Numbered from the stretch's first letter, positions 21,535 to 34,700 are shown. The stretch is 64,000 nucleotides of DNA from Niebla homalea (GCA_019925105.1 JAHGAU010000024.1:310001-374000); one strand, 5' to 3'. The notes: generated by a model from the sequence alone, not told the origin. Program-made: numbers and translations.

Positions 21535-23784
21535 GATCCGGCATATATGTTGAAGCACTTCTAGCACAGCTACAGCGCCTGTACCTTCAATACCAGGGAC
21601 AAGGAGCTTGTCGGTGCTATTGGCGCATTTGTGGGCGGCTGGGTGGCTGGCCACAACAATTACGATCGGCACTGGTTCCAACAGTCCTCAAGGTGTCACT
21701 GGTAACAGACATCATCGTTGGGCCAAATCGATAGTAGATGCTTGTCGTGCGCCAAGAAGATGCAGACCAGTCTTCGGCGGATGGAACAAGGACGCATCAA
21801 ACCACTGACCGACGAGTGCTGGGGAAAGGGAAGCGGCAGGTACGGCGTTTCAAATGGAGGGTAAGCATGCAACGCTGAGTCGATGCAGGAAGCAATCCAG
21901 GCCAGTTGTTAGAGCAATGACTTGACGGACTGCTCATTTTATGCCATTAACAAGGCACGGGCCTTTTCAGGGGTGTGAGGGGTGTCTCATGTACGATCAT
22001 GGCGTAATGATTGCCCGTGTACAGCAGCATGTACATGTAGGGAGGGGAACGGCGAACGAACAGATGGTGCCTCAGAGGACGTGCAGGGTTATCGGCAGCG
22101 AATGGTCGGATTTATGAACAGGAAGATCGTGACCATGTTGTCGCATTTCTCGCCTATTATGCAGCCGGATAATGGAGTAATCGTGACGATCTTCCTACAG
22201 GGAGCGAGTTGACCGACTCTGGTCTGAGACCTTTTCTGTAATGGGTGCCATACACTCCCAGTTCGTGCCCATTCAGCCCCCAAGACCGACCGCCAAAGAC
22301 GAGCTGACGCCTGATGGCATGTTCGCACTTCGCACGTGCATAAAGTTGGCGGACCCACAGGCGGCCTGGGAAGACGGATCGAGGAGATTTTATCCGCAGG
22401 CGCACCAATCACAAATCTAGCCGGCGCATCCTTCTCCTCCGCATCATCTATAGTATCTCCCCACAAATTGTGATCAAAGCGTGAGGGGACCCACATGGAC
22501 ATCACTTTGGGCCAGATAATAATCGAAAGCCTGGTCTGACTAGTACCACTGATCCCAATTATAATTAAGAATAATGAGTTATAATATGAGATGGGCGATG
22601 ACAACAGTAGTAGTAGTGACATGGATGATCTGTTGATAAGCCCCCTCCCCCCCATCAATCTCGTCTCCATACATGCAAGGGGCCGATCGATGCAATGCGT
22701 TCTAGCGTGGCTTCTGCGCCGCGAGATCTGGCATGCAGGACGAGATCATCTTGCATGTGAACCCGCCTGCCAAAAATGTTTTCTCACACCTTCCTCTCAC
22801 CTCCCAAACTAATAGTAATGATAGAAAAGCGTAATAATCTGCGACAATCTTGCCGCCTCTACACACATTTTTTTCTTTCTTTTTTTCTAAGGATGGCGAT
22901 CCCGCCAGTCAGGTGGTAAATTGTGATAATGGCTCGAGAGTATGGTGTATGAGTGAGACCGCTCGGCCCCTCTCTCTCTCTCTCACATCCCCCGTTCCTT
23001 TCGGTGCACTCCTCGGTTTCATTCTGCCCCGACAATCCCGCCATGATTCGTTTGGAACAGGTTGGGTTTGGGGGAAAGAGACGGCAAGCCCGTTATTCTT
23101 TCCACGAATAATGACGTGTGTTTGCTTCTGATGGGCTTTGACCTACTATGTTGTTTCCATTCTTGAAACGTGGTCGGCTTGTTTTTAATACTAATAAGTT
23201 GACCCTGAGGTCGGATTTCGCTTAGTGCCTCCACCCTTTCCCCCCTTCCCTCCCCCCTCGTCTCTATTCAATCTGATGGGTTTGGGGACTTGGATCGCGA
23301 TATGCCCCGGCTGGTTTTCTGGGTTTCTGCACCTCATCTACCATCCGATGGGTTGCTCGTGGGATCGGCGAAATTCCGTGGGGGAATAGGGCATGGCCCT
23401 TGTAGCAGTGAGACACGTGGAGTAGGAGTACCGATCAGCCTCCTGAGGATGAAGATGTGAGAACATGTATGTGGGAAGATTGTAGTCATTGTATGTATGT
23501 GCACTATGATCTGTCCCACTGCCAACGATGTGCCATCTATGTGGTCATTCCTGCAGATCTGTAGGAAATCCATGTACACCGCACCCAGAGGTATCTTTTC
23601 CCAAATTCTCAGACCTATCTTAACCCCCCCCTTTTTTCCCCCTGTAACAAAGGAGACCCGTAGAATAATATATACACATCATCACCTGCCCCCGAGATCG
23701 TCAACCAATCCTGGCTGTGATATCGTACACGCGTCCACTTCCCACCTCCAAGGGCATTAATGAGGGAACATGTTTCATGCCTTT
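21535..23784. other. Long intergenic region, no gene recognised
   Basis: 2.25 kb between the DPP5-like stop and the stop of a minus-strand gene. Frames up to 193 codons (22089-22670, minus) have no domain-like character and a composition unlike the neighbouring genes. An inverted pair GGAAGATCGT/ACGATCTTCC occurs at 22121-22130 and 22186-22195. Pyrimidine-rich tracts are frequent from 22860 to 23650. The 3' untranslated regions of both neighbours must lie here. Confidence 0.5.
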
Positions 23785-25126
23785 TTATAATCCATCAATC
23801 CATCGCGTGCCTTCCTTTTCGCTGTCTTGGCTGCGGCGCAGGATGCCCTTTTCACCCTCACTGACAGGACTGGCTTCCCGGCCTTCCGGATCGACCGCCC
23901 GGCTGCGCCTGCCAGCCCGTGCGGTGTCAGGAGGCATATGCACAATGCTCGTACCCATGAGGCTATTGACTTTCGGACCGAGCGTCGTCGTGACGACGGC
24001 GGTTGACGAGCTCCCAGAGTCCGATATGTCGCCATTGGATGGGGATTTGGGCGAGGTGGTGATCTCGACCTGCTTGGTCTGGAAGATGTGTTCCGGGTGA
24101 CTGACGGAAGCCTGGGCGGCCTGACCGGAGAAAGAGCCACGGAGGGCGCGGGCGGAGCTCCAGGTGCCTGGCTTGCGCGGGTTGGCCCCCAGAGCCTCGG
24201 GATCATCCTTGTTGATGGTCCCCGCCGTGCGCGATTGCTGGAGCTCGTGACCGCCGCTGTGGTGCTGACCCTGGAAACGATTTTCCTCGGTGAAGCCGGC
24301 CTTGGTGAGGCCCATCAGCTGGTTGAGGACGGCGAATTCGAGCTTCAATTTGATGCTATAGATCATCGGCTTCACGGCTGCCTCACCCACGTAGTTGTTT
24401 GTGAACTCCAGGCCAATCAGGACGATGTCCATCCCAATGCAGATGCCGTTGACCAGCAGCAGCTGCGTCATTACTTTGCGGGTCATGCTGTGGTAGATGC
24501 TGCCCAGTAATCGGACGGTGGCCACGATGTAGATGGTTGAGATGCCGAATTCCTGTAAGCAGAAGCCGACCAATTGGATCCGCTCCATGATGTTGAATTT
24601 GGGTGCCCAATAATCGGCATTGGGGGAGTTGGAGCCGTAGGTGAAGACGATAGTGGGGAGATGGAAAGCAAAGGCGTCAAAGACGATCATGAGGAGAACA
24701 ATGCGTAATGTTCGTCGATTCCGGACGACCAGGTGGAGGCGGGAGAAGAGAACGAATGCTTGTCCAGTCACCATGGCGACCCAGCCTGTAATGGTGAGGT
24801 TAATTGATGATTCCGTGGCATGGCCTTTGAGGGTCATAATGCTTACCAACTTCGATGAAAGGCAAGTCAGTCAGCCATGATGTGCCGACGAGGAATTTGA
24901 GGATGAAGCCCAGAGCGTGCAGGGTACAGCCCCAGGAACAGATGAGCAATGACCAGAAGTATAGACCTTTCCTTCTCCTAAAGGTGTATAGGATGAGGAG
25001 GTCCAACTCGATGGTATATGCCCAGGCGATTGCGGTGCCTGCTGCTAAGATGCAGTATGTGACCGGGTCATATGGTAAGGCGCCTGTTACACCTGTGGTT
25101 TCACGTTTCTCCAGGACGGAGGCCAT
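23785..25126 (-). CDS. Seven-helix fungal integral membrane protein (DUF7703-like)
   Basis: Two exons (25126-24847 and 24785-23785; intron GTAAGC...TTACAG) give 426 aa. The N-terminal ~270 residues hold seven hydrophobic helices. They include AIAWAYTIELDLLILYTF, YFWSLLICSWGCTLHALGF, WVAMVTGQAFVLFSRLHLVV, LLMIVFDAFAFHLPTIVF, FCLQEFGISTIYIVATVRLL, LLLVNGICIGMDIVLIGLEF and KLKLEFAVLNQL. The GW(V)AMVTGQ...LFSRLHLV and KLKLEFAVLNQL blocks are characteristic of a fungal membrane family I know as DUF7703. The remaining ~150 residues are a disordered cytosolic tail rich in Ser, Gly and Arg with acidic patches. Function is unknown. It differs from the pheromone receptor in this window and from classical rhodopsin families. 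Confidence 0.82.
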
Positions 25127-27386
25127 CTTGACGGATTGAAAGTGTGTCTACTGTTTTCCAAATGATGGCGACATGTGTTTTTGGATCTGGGTAATGAATG
25201 TCATGCTACCAGAGCAGAAACAAACAAAGACAGTAGCAATGGTACAAGAGGAAGCGAGCAATGCAAGTGCTGAAATGGGATAGATATGAGAAAGCCCGAG
25301 AATAATACCAGGCAGGAAGCTAAAAAACAGGGGACCACCAAGATCTGGGGTGGAGGGGCAGTCGGTAACTGCGTTAGTCAAAGATGAGCATGGCATGGGC
25401 CAAAACGCAGAGGACGAAGCGAATGTTAGTGCTGGATTTGAAGACGAAATTCCCATTTCCCAGAGACTTTATACCTTCCGAAGCCACAAACGGAAGAGCT
25501 GCAAGTGACGGAGACGCTAGAATGATAACTTATATACTAGTAGATGGTGGACTAAGATACTACTGGACTGGTGCTGAGCTTGGTGCCAGACCATGACCGA
25601 ACCCTAGAATTAGCGATGGTGGGCACTGGGGTCTAGGGGAGGATATCGGAGAAGGGTGCCTGGCTGGGTCCCTGGAGGAGTTGTGGAAGGTGGGAGGAGG
25701 TGGATTTTGGTGGAAGGATTATATGCAAGGCTGCCGCTCCACATCTGCGAGATTTACAGCGTGGTGATTGATTGGTTTCCTGCTCCATGGATCCTGGTCT
25801 GCGCCATGGATCCTGGTCTGCGCGTGTTCTTCCTGCAAGCTATTACTTATGCGTCATTTGCCGGTGCGACGCGCCTGGCGGCACTGAAGAATGAAGATAT
25901 CCCTCAGGCCTTCATGCTTTGGGGTTTGGTGCCCTGGAATAAAAATACCTCAGACATACTGTCCTTCTGTCATGGCCAGACATGGACGTGCCGAAGAGGA
26001 GAGGATCAGGTTATGAACCAACCCAACCTTCCCACTTCCTTTCCGGAATATTGACCGGGCATACGATCAGCATGCAGGCTTGAGGCATGGTGGGTTGCAC
26101 CAGAAGCACGCCAGAAGCTCGACCGCTGCAGCTGAAATGCTGAATCCTCCCAAAATGAAATTATCTATGGAGTAGGATTCATCAGCTTCGGTACAGAACA
26201 GTATGCGGGGTCGCTGATTCGTGCGTCTGTAAGAAATGCTTGGTATCTACCTCTGGTCTGGCGCAATCATCAAGAGGCCCACGAATGATGAAAATTCAGG
26301 GGAAAGCCGAGATTTTGTGGGGAAGAGATCGGCAGCATTAGCCAGCATGTCAGCAACGCTTGCGATTGGACTCCAAGTCTCCACTACATACTCCATTAGG
26401 CCAATCGATGGCGTCCCGACTCCCGACTATTCGTAGCCCGGACTCTGACTGGAGCGATGCTGATTTGTTAACGGGTACCTGAGCGAGCTCCATTGTTGAG
26501 GTACTACTCCGATAGTCAATAGTCAGGCTCTTCAGCCGCCTGAATCAGGCAAATTGGTGTTATGTTGATGTTTTCAGTTTTTCCCTCTGTACGATATAAA
26601 GAAATTCATGGAGCCGATTGCTTGCTCTTGACCGAAGCCAGATTCATCAGCTAAAGCTTCTACCACTCCTTGGAATATGCTAAAGAAGTGCTTGATCCAC
26701 GCGAGGTTTTAGCAGCAGCTCCACCTTGGTGGATGTACGGTTGTGGACTTACGGTCATGTCAGAATCTGGATCAGACGTAAACTCAGAAGCTCGCAAAGA
26801 CGCATACTCAAGTACTTCTCCAGCTTCCAACCGATCAACATCATCAACCTGAATACCTGATAGGTAGACCTTTCCCTTCACAGCCAATCATCACTTTTCC
26901 CGAACATCCTCACACCGCGCTAGTGTCTGTCAAGTCCGTTGTCCACATGGCAAGAAAGCATGCTGATCTTAGCTGCCACCTCTCATCCACATACAACTTG
27001 GCCCTAGTTTAGGGTGACGACAGTTGAGTGATGAGGATCAGCGCTGGCTTGCAACTCGCAAGGGAAGGGTATTCAGGATATTGCTGATATCAATGGCAGT
27101 CCCAATTGTACAAATTGCACTAAACAATCATTTTGGTTCCCTGTGGTCTATCGACCTCAGAATCAGTACAGTCGGCTCTGATATCGTGACCATGAACAAG
27201 GACGAATGATAATAGCCTCAAATCTATTAAAGGGATCGAATGGAAAGACTTGTCCCTCGCGTTGCCTTGGCCGCTCTTCTTCGTCTCAGGCCAATTGTGA
27301 CTCTGTTCAACATGCCTCGACCGTCAAGAAATGGACATGTCTGGTGAATTACGAATCCTCATCGGATGTGCTAGCTATACTGTACA
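25127..27386. other. Long intergenic region, no gene recognised
   Basis: 2.26 kb upstream of the seven-helix gene and downstream of the 27.4-kb gene. It contains a perfect tandem duplication of a 19-bp unit (25785-25822). A 75-codon minus-strand frame at 26660-26887 includes an acidic stretch followed by GTAAGT. It could be an exon or a gene remnant, but I cannot build a gene around it. Confidence 0.45.
25785..25822. repeat. Tandem duplication, two 19-bp units
   Basis: CCATGGATCCTGGTCTGCG occurs twice head to tail with no mismatch (25785-25803 and 25804-25822), in otherwise unique intergenic DNA. Confidence 0.85.
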
Positions 27387-28187
27387 TCACCAGTACCCCT
27401 TACTCCTCCAAGCCTCCAATTCCGTGTCCCTCGCTTCCTTCCTCGCAAGCTCACTATTCACCCACCGCTCCATCTCCTCCCTCATCGAAACCTCCCCTTC
27501 CTCCGTCGCGCTCTCCATCCCCTGCAGCCCCATGAACCGCCCGAACCGCCTCCGCTTATCCTGCAACGCGCGCCAGGACTCCAGATCCCCCTCATCCCGG
27601 GGCAGCTGCAGAATCGCCCGCAACCCCTTCACCTCCACAGTATCCACGTCCACGTCCGCCTCCATGTCCATCCCATCATCATCATCATCATCATCACCAG
27701 CGGGACGAGCAGGAGCAGAGGGAGGCGTCCGCCACCTCGCCACCACCGGCATGGGATATTCCATGCTGAACCGACTCGGCTCGCTCTGGTGATAGAAGCG
27801 CGCCAGCTCCTCGAGCTCCGCCTCGGTGAGCAAGTGGTAGTGCAGCAGCGTGGCCGGGAACCGCGGATGCGCCAGCCCGGTCTCGATGCTGAGGAGCGGG
27901 GCCAGCGGGCGGGCGATGCCGGCGAAGCAGCGACGGCGCAGCATCGTCCGCTTCATCCTTGACTTGCGGGATTTCAATGGTGGTGGGAGGATCTGTTTCA
28001 TTGTCGTTGACGTTGTTGTTGTTGTTGTTGCTGCTGCTGCTGCTTGTTGTTGTTGTGGTGGTGGGGAGGATAGCGAGTCGTTGTCGCTGTCAGCGACTGT
28101 CACGGTTGTGGACCAGCACATGTCGTCTTGCTGCTGTTCGGGGAAGCAGGGCGTGACAGGCGTTTGGGGGGGTTCGGTGGAGTTCAT
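27387..28187 (-). CDS. Fungal hypothetical protein with low-complexity segments
   Basis: One exon of 266 aa. The N-terminal third is low complexity (poly-Gln, poly-Ala and poly-Thr from GTT/GCT/GGT triplet runs). The core contains LAHPRFPATLLHYHLLTEAE, LARFYHQSEPSRFSMEYP and PMPVVARW. From memory, many short uncharacterised Pezizomycotina proteins share this pattern of TLL..LLTE..L..LA.FYHQ..P. An Asp run (DDDDDDD) follows. A basic helix then reads LQDKRRRFGRFMGLQG and leads to an acidic, then Arg/Glu-rich C-terminus. No catalytic motif is evident and the function is unknown. The start at 28187 is the first ATG in frame. Third-position GC is higher than in most genes of the window. Confidence 0.7.
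   Translation of the reverse strand: MNSTEPPQTPVTPCFPEQQQDDMCWSTTVTVADSDNDSLSSPPPQQQQAAAAATTTTTTSTTMKQILPPPLKSRKSRMKRTMLRRRCFAGIARPLAPLLSIETGLAHPRFPATLLHYHLLTEAELEELARFYHQSEPSRFSMEYPMPVVARWRTPPSAPARPAGDDDDDDDGMDMEADVDVDTVEVKGLRAILQLPRDEGDLESWRALQDKRRRFGRFMGLQGMESATEEGEVSMREEMERWVNSELARKEARDTELEAWRSKGYW
28011..28066. repeat. Trinucleotide repeat tract inside a coding region
   Basis: Runs of GTT, CTG/TGC and GTG triplets on the plus strand encode the Gln, Ala and Thr runs of the minus-strand protein. This is a likely site of length variation between strains. Confidence 0.8.
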
Positions 28188-28783
28188 GGCTGTCCCAAAA
28201 CCGTAGGTTTGTGGTGGTGGTGGATGTTATTATATTTATCGTTGTATCTGTCCGGTGGTCGATGGGACAACGTACTGTCGGCAGAGAATCGATCAAAAGC
28301 TATGGTGTGCTCAGACTGCGAATAGGCCACGGCTTCGCGCTCTTCGCTGCTCTTGCAATGGACAGAAGGAAAATCGTGATGTGTAGCAATGATCGCCTTC
28401 AACAACTGCGTGATATTCTCCATCGAAAATGAGTCGTGACAACAACGTTGTCGAGCGACAAAGCACCCGTTTAATTTTTAGATTTTAGTGGACAATGACG
28501 AGCATGGTGATTTCTTTGTTCCTCAAGTGGTGCAGGAGAACGTCCTTTTATGGAACACAAGCTCCTGGATAAAGCCGGAAACCAGAGGCTTTCATCGGCG
28601 TGGCGAAGCGCCACGGATTCGGCCTCTTGCTTCTCGAAGCTCGAGAAATGTATGACCATGACAAAGCACCGCGCATGAGCGTGTTCAGTGAAAGTCGAGA
28701 TTCGAGTGTAAATAGAAGATAATCACATTGAATCTTGGGTATCTGGTTGTATACATGAAATTCACCTTGAAGGACTCCGTTTC
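28188..28783. other. Intergenic region with a diverged duplicated module
   Basis: Between the 27.4-kb gene and BRR2. Two minus-strand frames (28184-28423 and 28471-28659) encode related peptide stretches: one reads VHCKSSEEREAVAYSQSE, the other IHFSSFEKQEAESVALRHAD. The DNA also shares CCACGG[CA]TTCG (28327 and 28611) and GACAAAGCACC (28457-28467 and 28660-28670). I cannot say whether either frame is translated. Confidence 0.35.
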
Positions 28784-31700
28784 CTACTCTTCATCGTCCC
28801 CTTCCTCCTCCTCGTCCTCATCCATGCCTTCTGCGGCGGTGACCTTGAAGCTCGGATCCTGATCAACGCCCACGTAGCTATCACACATCATATACAACGT
28901 CAGCTCCTGCTCACCAACCTTCTGGGGTATAAATTCCAATCTCAAATCTAACTTCTTTCCAATCGTCACTCGTTTGATGGCCAAGAGAGTTTTTGAGCTT
29001 TCTTCCCCAACTACTAGCCACCAGTTTTCCATTTTCTTCTGCGGGTAGAAGGGGGCATGCACAGTAGTATCGACCTCTTCGTCTTCATCAACCTCGCGCG
29101 TGATTTGTACTTTCAGGTATGATGCATTACCCGTGGCGACATTTTCCGGGTCCTCGACCTCAAATTCGATCTCGACATTAGGGTACTTATTGTTCGTGAA
29201 TGCAGCAGCCTGCATGAGCTGCTTGTTATCCAAGCCTAATCGGCCAACCATCTTCTCGTAATTCTTGTTTTCAGAAGGATCCATGAGGTCCATGAATTCG
29301 AAGATGTCATTGGCTCCAAAATCGTTGGCTGCTTTGATGACCTCGGGGTCAAAGTGCGGGACCTGTTTCAAGGGGCTGTCACGGTCCCACATCGCCTGTA
29401 CGACCATTTGTGACATCTCCATAGCACTCATGGCGTTCAGGTGGCCGTCCGAGGACAAGACGTCTACGCACCCACTGAGAAGATTCAGGACCTTTGATAC
29501 GACAATCTCCTGGTCTTTGGCGAGATCAACAGGAAGCTGCATGCGAGAGAAATGGGCCTGAAGAAGGACGAATGCCTTGAAGTGGGGCGATTCATAGGCT
29601 GGCTGTGCCATCTTCACTGGGACTCGGTCGTAGATTTTGCGCAGGACATGCTCCTCATGTCGCCTCATCTGGATTGATTCGAATTCAGTGGCAGATGTGA
29701 CGATCTCGAGGATGCCCTTCAACTTGGTGCGACCTGTGAGCGACAGAAGGAATGTTTGCATCGTTATGAAAGAAATGTTGTAGTACGCTGCAATCATTGC
29801 TGCATTCAATGGGGTCACTGTGTCGTCCTCTTCATCCAGCTCGATCACTTTGGCGTCTGCAAGGTCTTTCAACGTAGTTTCAACAAGCTCTGAGAGATGA
29901 GTGCTGAGACCCTCATGCGAAGTGTCCGTCAAGCCATAGTAGCTGGGATTGGCGAGCAATCTGCGATAGAAGTAGGTATATGTAGCCCAATCCACGGCGT
30001 CTTGTGTGGAAGCAATGATCTTAGTGCTGATCTCGGATACGAATGCATCATGCATGTAGGCCTGGAGGTGACTTTCGATTGGCAAAGCTTCGTTCAAGAA
30101 TTTTTTGTAATAGTCACGTTTGACTGCCGGCACCATGAGCACGCCCCTGCTTGTCCTGTCGCCTCCAGTGCGAGTAGCTTTACCAAACATCTGCAGGATT
30201 TCACTGATAGGGTAGTCAATGTACCTGTGCTCCCGACCATCGAAGAACTGGGTGCCCATGACAATGACCAAATGACTAGTGCAATCAAGTTCCCAGCATA
30301 CATCTCGAGATGCAACCATGATCTGTAAAGCGCCAATCGAATACAGATGCGACACGATCCTTTTGTCACTGGCACTCAGAGCCTCGTGATAGTAGCCGAT
30401 GCCGTGAGATATTGAGTCCGCCAGTGCTGGCTCACTGATCCTTTCTAGAAGCTGAGCCATATCTGCTACGGTTGTATGCAGGAATCGGTCCTCGTCATCG
30501 TCTGCTATACAGGCAGAGAGCAAGTCGATCGCAGTGGCCCTTGCCTGCTTCCGACTTGGCACGAAGATCACGGCTGGCTTGTCAGAAGACATTTGAAGCA
30601 CAGCCATGTATGTCGGCTTTGACATAGCTAGCATTAATGAGGGAAAGTGAGGAATGGTGAAGGACTGTATGTGAAGTTCGAGCGGGACGGGGCGGACATG
30701 AGGACTGAAGTTATATATCGTGTGCTTGCTTGCTCCAATCCACTCACCAATGTCTCTGGCATTCGAGAGTGAAACGCTCAAGCCAATGATGCGCATGTTG
30801 CTCTCTGTCTGCAAAGCCACGTAATGCATTCGAGAAACAATCACTTCATAGATATAACCTCCCTGGCCTCCGATCATGTGCAGATCGTCAGCAATGAACA
30901 GCTGGACGGTCTGAACATTTTTTCGACGTTGCCATTGTCGGGATAGTACATCCCACTGACTCGGAGTCGCCAGGATCAGATCACCCTTCTCCAATGTTTT
31001 GAGGTCTGCCGTGGTCTCTCCTACAAGCTTTACAATCTGCTTGCCGCCGCCTATCTTGGCCAGCCTTTGCTGCCAATCAGCCAGCCTTTGGTCAACGAGT
31101 TCCTGAAATGGGGCTATATAGACGGCTCGACCTTGATTCGGTAGGGACCAGTGACGCAGAATTGAGAACTCGGCGCATACTGTTTTGCCAGATCCCACAG
31201 GAGCTCCAATCAAGACGCTCTCGTTCGTCGTGAAGAGGGAGCTGTAGACTTGCGTCTGGAGCTTGTTGAATGATTCCCACCCTGGGTACAGACCCTTGTA
31301 ATCCTTTTTTTTTAGAGCAGCGACCGGCACAGGCTGAAGATCCAACACTGACGTGTGTGCAGGGAATTTCTCCGGTAGCACTAGCTTTTCGAAAGAAACG
31401 GCGACTTTTGTTTCAGATTGAAGCCACCTATCGGAGAGGAGGGTGATGAAGTAATTGGGTGGCATCGGCTCTGTGATAGGGACTGTAAATTCCACCAGAT
31501 GCTCCTTCATCTCAGACTTGGCGTAGTCCCTTCGTAGCAGGAACTGATCATGAAACAAGATATCTTCGCCATCGCAATCTTCGACCAGGATCCAAAAGCT
31601 TTCCGCCAGACCATGTACGGCATCGTCCCATTCGAAATTTGGGGTCAATGTAAGCTCAATGCGAAGCACTGTCCTGGTGACTGGCTGTACTTGAGCCTGA

Positions 31701-34700
31701 ACCTCGAGCCTGGGAAACTTCTGGACCAAGCTGCAAACTGTCTTACCCTGCTTAGGCATACCTAGGAGCTCGCCCATTCGAGGAGGGTCCAGATCAAAAT
31801 ATGCTGACCATGGCACCTCAATCTTCTCAGCCTTCGATACTATCTCACGTGGACACGTCGGGAACTGGCGGAGTGGGGTCATGGTGGGCCACATTCGCTT
31901 TTCTGCCATCTTACAAAGATCTAGCGCCGTCTTTGCGACTGAAGACCATCCCTTTTTCAGACAGATTTCGAAGATCGCTCTTAGAATGCGGCCAGCAGAT
32001 TGGGTAACATACACCAGATCAGCCATCAAAGCCAAACCTTCAAGCTTCAGTCTTGAGATGAAAGCCTGGAGAAGAACATTGATTTTGGCGTGAGGCTCTT
32101 CGATGCTCTCTTTCACTGGGATTGGCACTCGACTCAGGAGCTTCGCCAACTCCAATTTTTCGTCTTGTCTGACCGGGATGTACTTGAACTCATCACTGAG
32201 AGCGAATATTCGGAAAAGTTCAATCGGGGTGACCATAGGCTGAATGTGGTGGTTGTAGGTGAGCATTGAACTGTGGGTGATATAGTAGTGGGAAGCAATG
32301 CGACCCAATTCTGTGGCCTGCAATTTGCCAGTCTTTCTGTCGTATTTGACCAAGCTCGACTTCTCCAGCACCGTAGCAGCAGAGTGTATGAGATCCACTC
32401 GCTTTTGTTCAAGCGAATCATCTTGTTCGTAATCTGCCCCCACAGAGTAGAGCCCGGGCGAGCGCAGCATACGTACGAAGAGATATGTATACCCAAGCCA
32501 CTCCACGCCCTCGTCTCTACTCCTGACAGTGCCCAGCACAATCTCAGCGTTCAGATTGTCGGCCATTTTACTGATGAATTGACTCTCAATCGGGAGCTGT
32601 TGATTCATGAGAGAGAGATAGTACTGCATCTCGGTTTGGGTGGTAATAATAATGCCTTCCCCAAAGGTATCATACTGAGGTCGCCCAGCTCGGCCAAGCA
32701 TCTGCAAGACATCCTGCGGGCTCAACTCCACCCAGCTGCCCTTTTCGGGAGAGTAGATCTGAGTCCCTTTGATGATGACAGTGTGGGCAGGCAGATTGAC
32801 ACCCCATGCAAGTGTTGCCGTGCAAACAAGAACCTGGAGACTTCCATCTGCAAAGAGATCCTCGACAGAGCTGCGATCGGCACGACTCATACCGGCATGA
32901 TGGATGCCAAATCCATATGGCATGAGATCTTTCAGGTCCTTGTCAAGAACGTTAGATGACTCCTCTTGCAAGATCTCTCGACTTGCTGCGTCACTGCGAA
33001 GAATCTGCCCAATAGTCTCCATCTCTAGCGCTTTGTCTCTGATGTACTTTGCTGTCTTAGCAGTCTCCTTGCGCGAATGCACGAATATGAGCATCTGCTG
33101 CTTGTTGGTGCCGACCTGCTCCATGACCTTGGTGTAGCACACGTCGTTCATCACTTTGAGCTGCTTGATGGGCTTCTTATCGGTCACGCCAACGAATTCT
33201 TGACGCAAAGGACACGGTCTGTAGGATCCATCGAAATGGAAAAGACCCTGAGTAGGCTCCACCCGGAGAAAGCTTGCTACGTCCTTGTAGTTCGGTAACG
33301 TAGCTGAAAGACCAATCAGGCGTACTGGATCTCCGGTGTTCTCAATCTTCCGCATTGTCCGACTTACAATACTCTCCAGCACTGGTCCTCGGTCGTCGTG
33401 CAAAAGATGTATCTCGTCAATAATGATGAGGCGAACTAAGTTCGTGTAGCTGAGGTCAGTCGCCTTTCGCGTGATGACATCCCACTTCTCAGGGGTTGTG
33501 ACGATGATCTGGGTGTCGGCAATTTGCTGCTTTGTCAGTTGTCGATCGCCAGTGAGTTCAGATACTTTGACGCCATAACCTTCCAGACGGGAGCTGAAGT
33601 TGCCCACTTGCTCTTGAACTAAAGCTTTCAAGGGAGCAATGTAGACGATCTTGAAGTCATCGAGGAGGATTTCGCCAGTCTCTGGATTCCGATGCTTGCC
33701 AATCTCTCGCAGGATACTTAGCATCGCCACATTGGTTTTACCGGAACCAGTTGGGGCGCAAACCAGCATATTACAGTCATCCTTGAAGGCCGCTGGGAAG
33801 CATTTCGTTTGGATCCTGTTTAATTCCTTGGACTTGCCAAAACCTTGCCGAGCCCATTCAGGAAGCTCTGTAGCAGGCAGATTCCTCTCCCCAGGATCTC
33901 TTCGAGGTTTGGGTGATGGAACATGGATCTCCTCGTAGCCCTTGAACGATCTCTTAGTAGAACCATTGGGAAGTTTGACATTTCCATTGGTCATCAAGTG
34001 ATTGCCCTGATCAAAAACAAGGTTCTCAAGATTGATGAGTCGTCTTGGTTGGAGACCTCCTGACAAGCCTCCGTCATTGGGAGCCGCTTTGGGGTCTTCT
34101 GATGGTCCTTTTGGGAGGTCGATATCCATCAGATTGTCAAATTTAAGCTTCTTACTCGGCTTTGCCTCGTCATCGTTGTTGGCATCGTAGCGGCCCTGCA
34201 CCTCGTCGAGGATATCGCGGTGTCCATGGGCTATCATCTCCCTTTCGACCGTGGCTTGCAGTTGCGCATTCTCTGCGGCTCTTCTCCACTTTGTTACCCA
34301 CACAATTTTGTTACGATTGACTATGAGCTTCTCAACTAGGTCATGGTGCTCATAATCAAAGAGCTCCATCATTTCGTTTTCTATCTCTCTTAAAGGTAGC
34401 TCTTCACCTTCTGCTGTCACTCCCGACAGAATCTGTAGGCCGTGTTGCGTCTTTTGTTGCTGATCATGTGCGTCGCCGTAGACAGAGCCGACTTGTCTCT
34501 GCAGCCAGTACGCGTCAATATCTCGCGCAAGGATTTCTTTCCTCCTCGTCTTCTGGCCTCGTTTTGTTGCACCATGGTCGCTGACGCCATTCACCACCAT
34601 TCCTTCACCTTCCTCATCATCAGAAGCCTTACCGTTGCCTTCATTGGCAACAGAAACGGCTCGTTCGGGAACTTCAGCGGTTCCATCGTCTTCGTCGTCA

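Noticed and set aside
21046..21681. 211-codon minus-strand frame opposite the DPP5-like catalytic domain
   Set aside because: It is an antisense shadow of a well-supported coding exon.
22089..22670. 193-codon minus-strand frame in the 21.5-23.8 kb gap
   Set aside because: The composition is irregular, there is no family resemblance, no convincing splice signals, and it overlaps short palindromic noise.
25148..25456. 102-codon hydrophobic minus-strand frame upstream of the seven-helix gene
   Set aside because: It falls in the expected leader/promoter of that gene and shows no family pattern. A uORF role is possible but unsupported.
26660..26887. 75-codon minus-strand frame with a possible GTAAGT donor
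   Set aside because: No start exon, partner exon or family match could be built, so it is noted only under the intergenic region.
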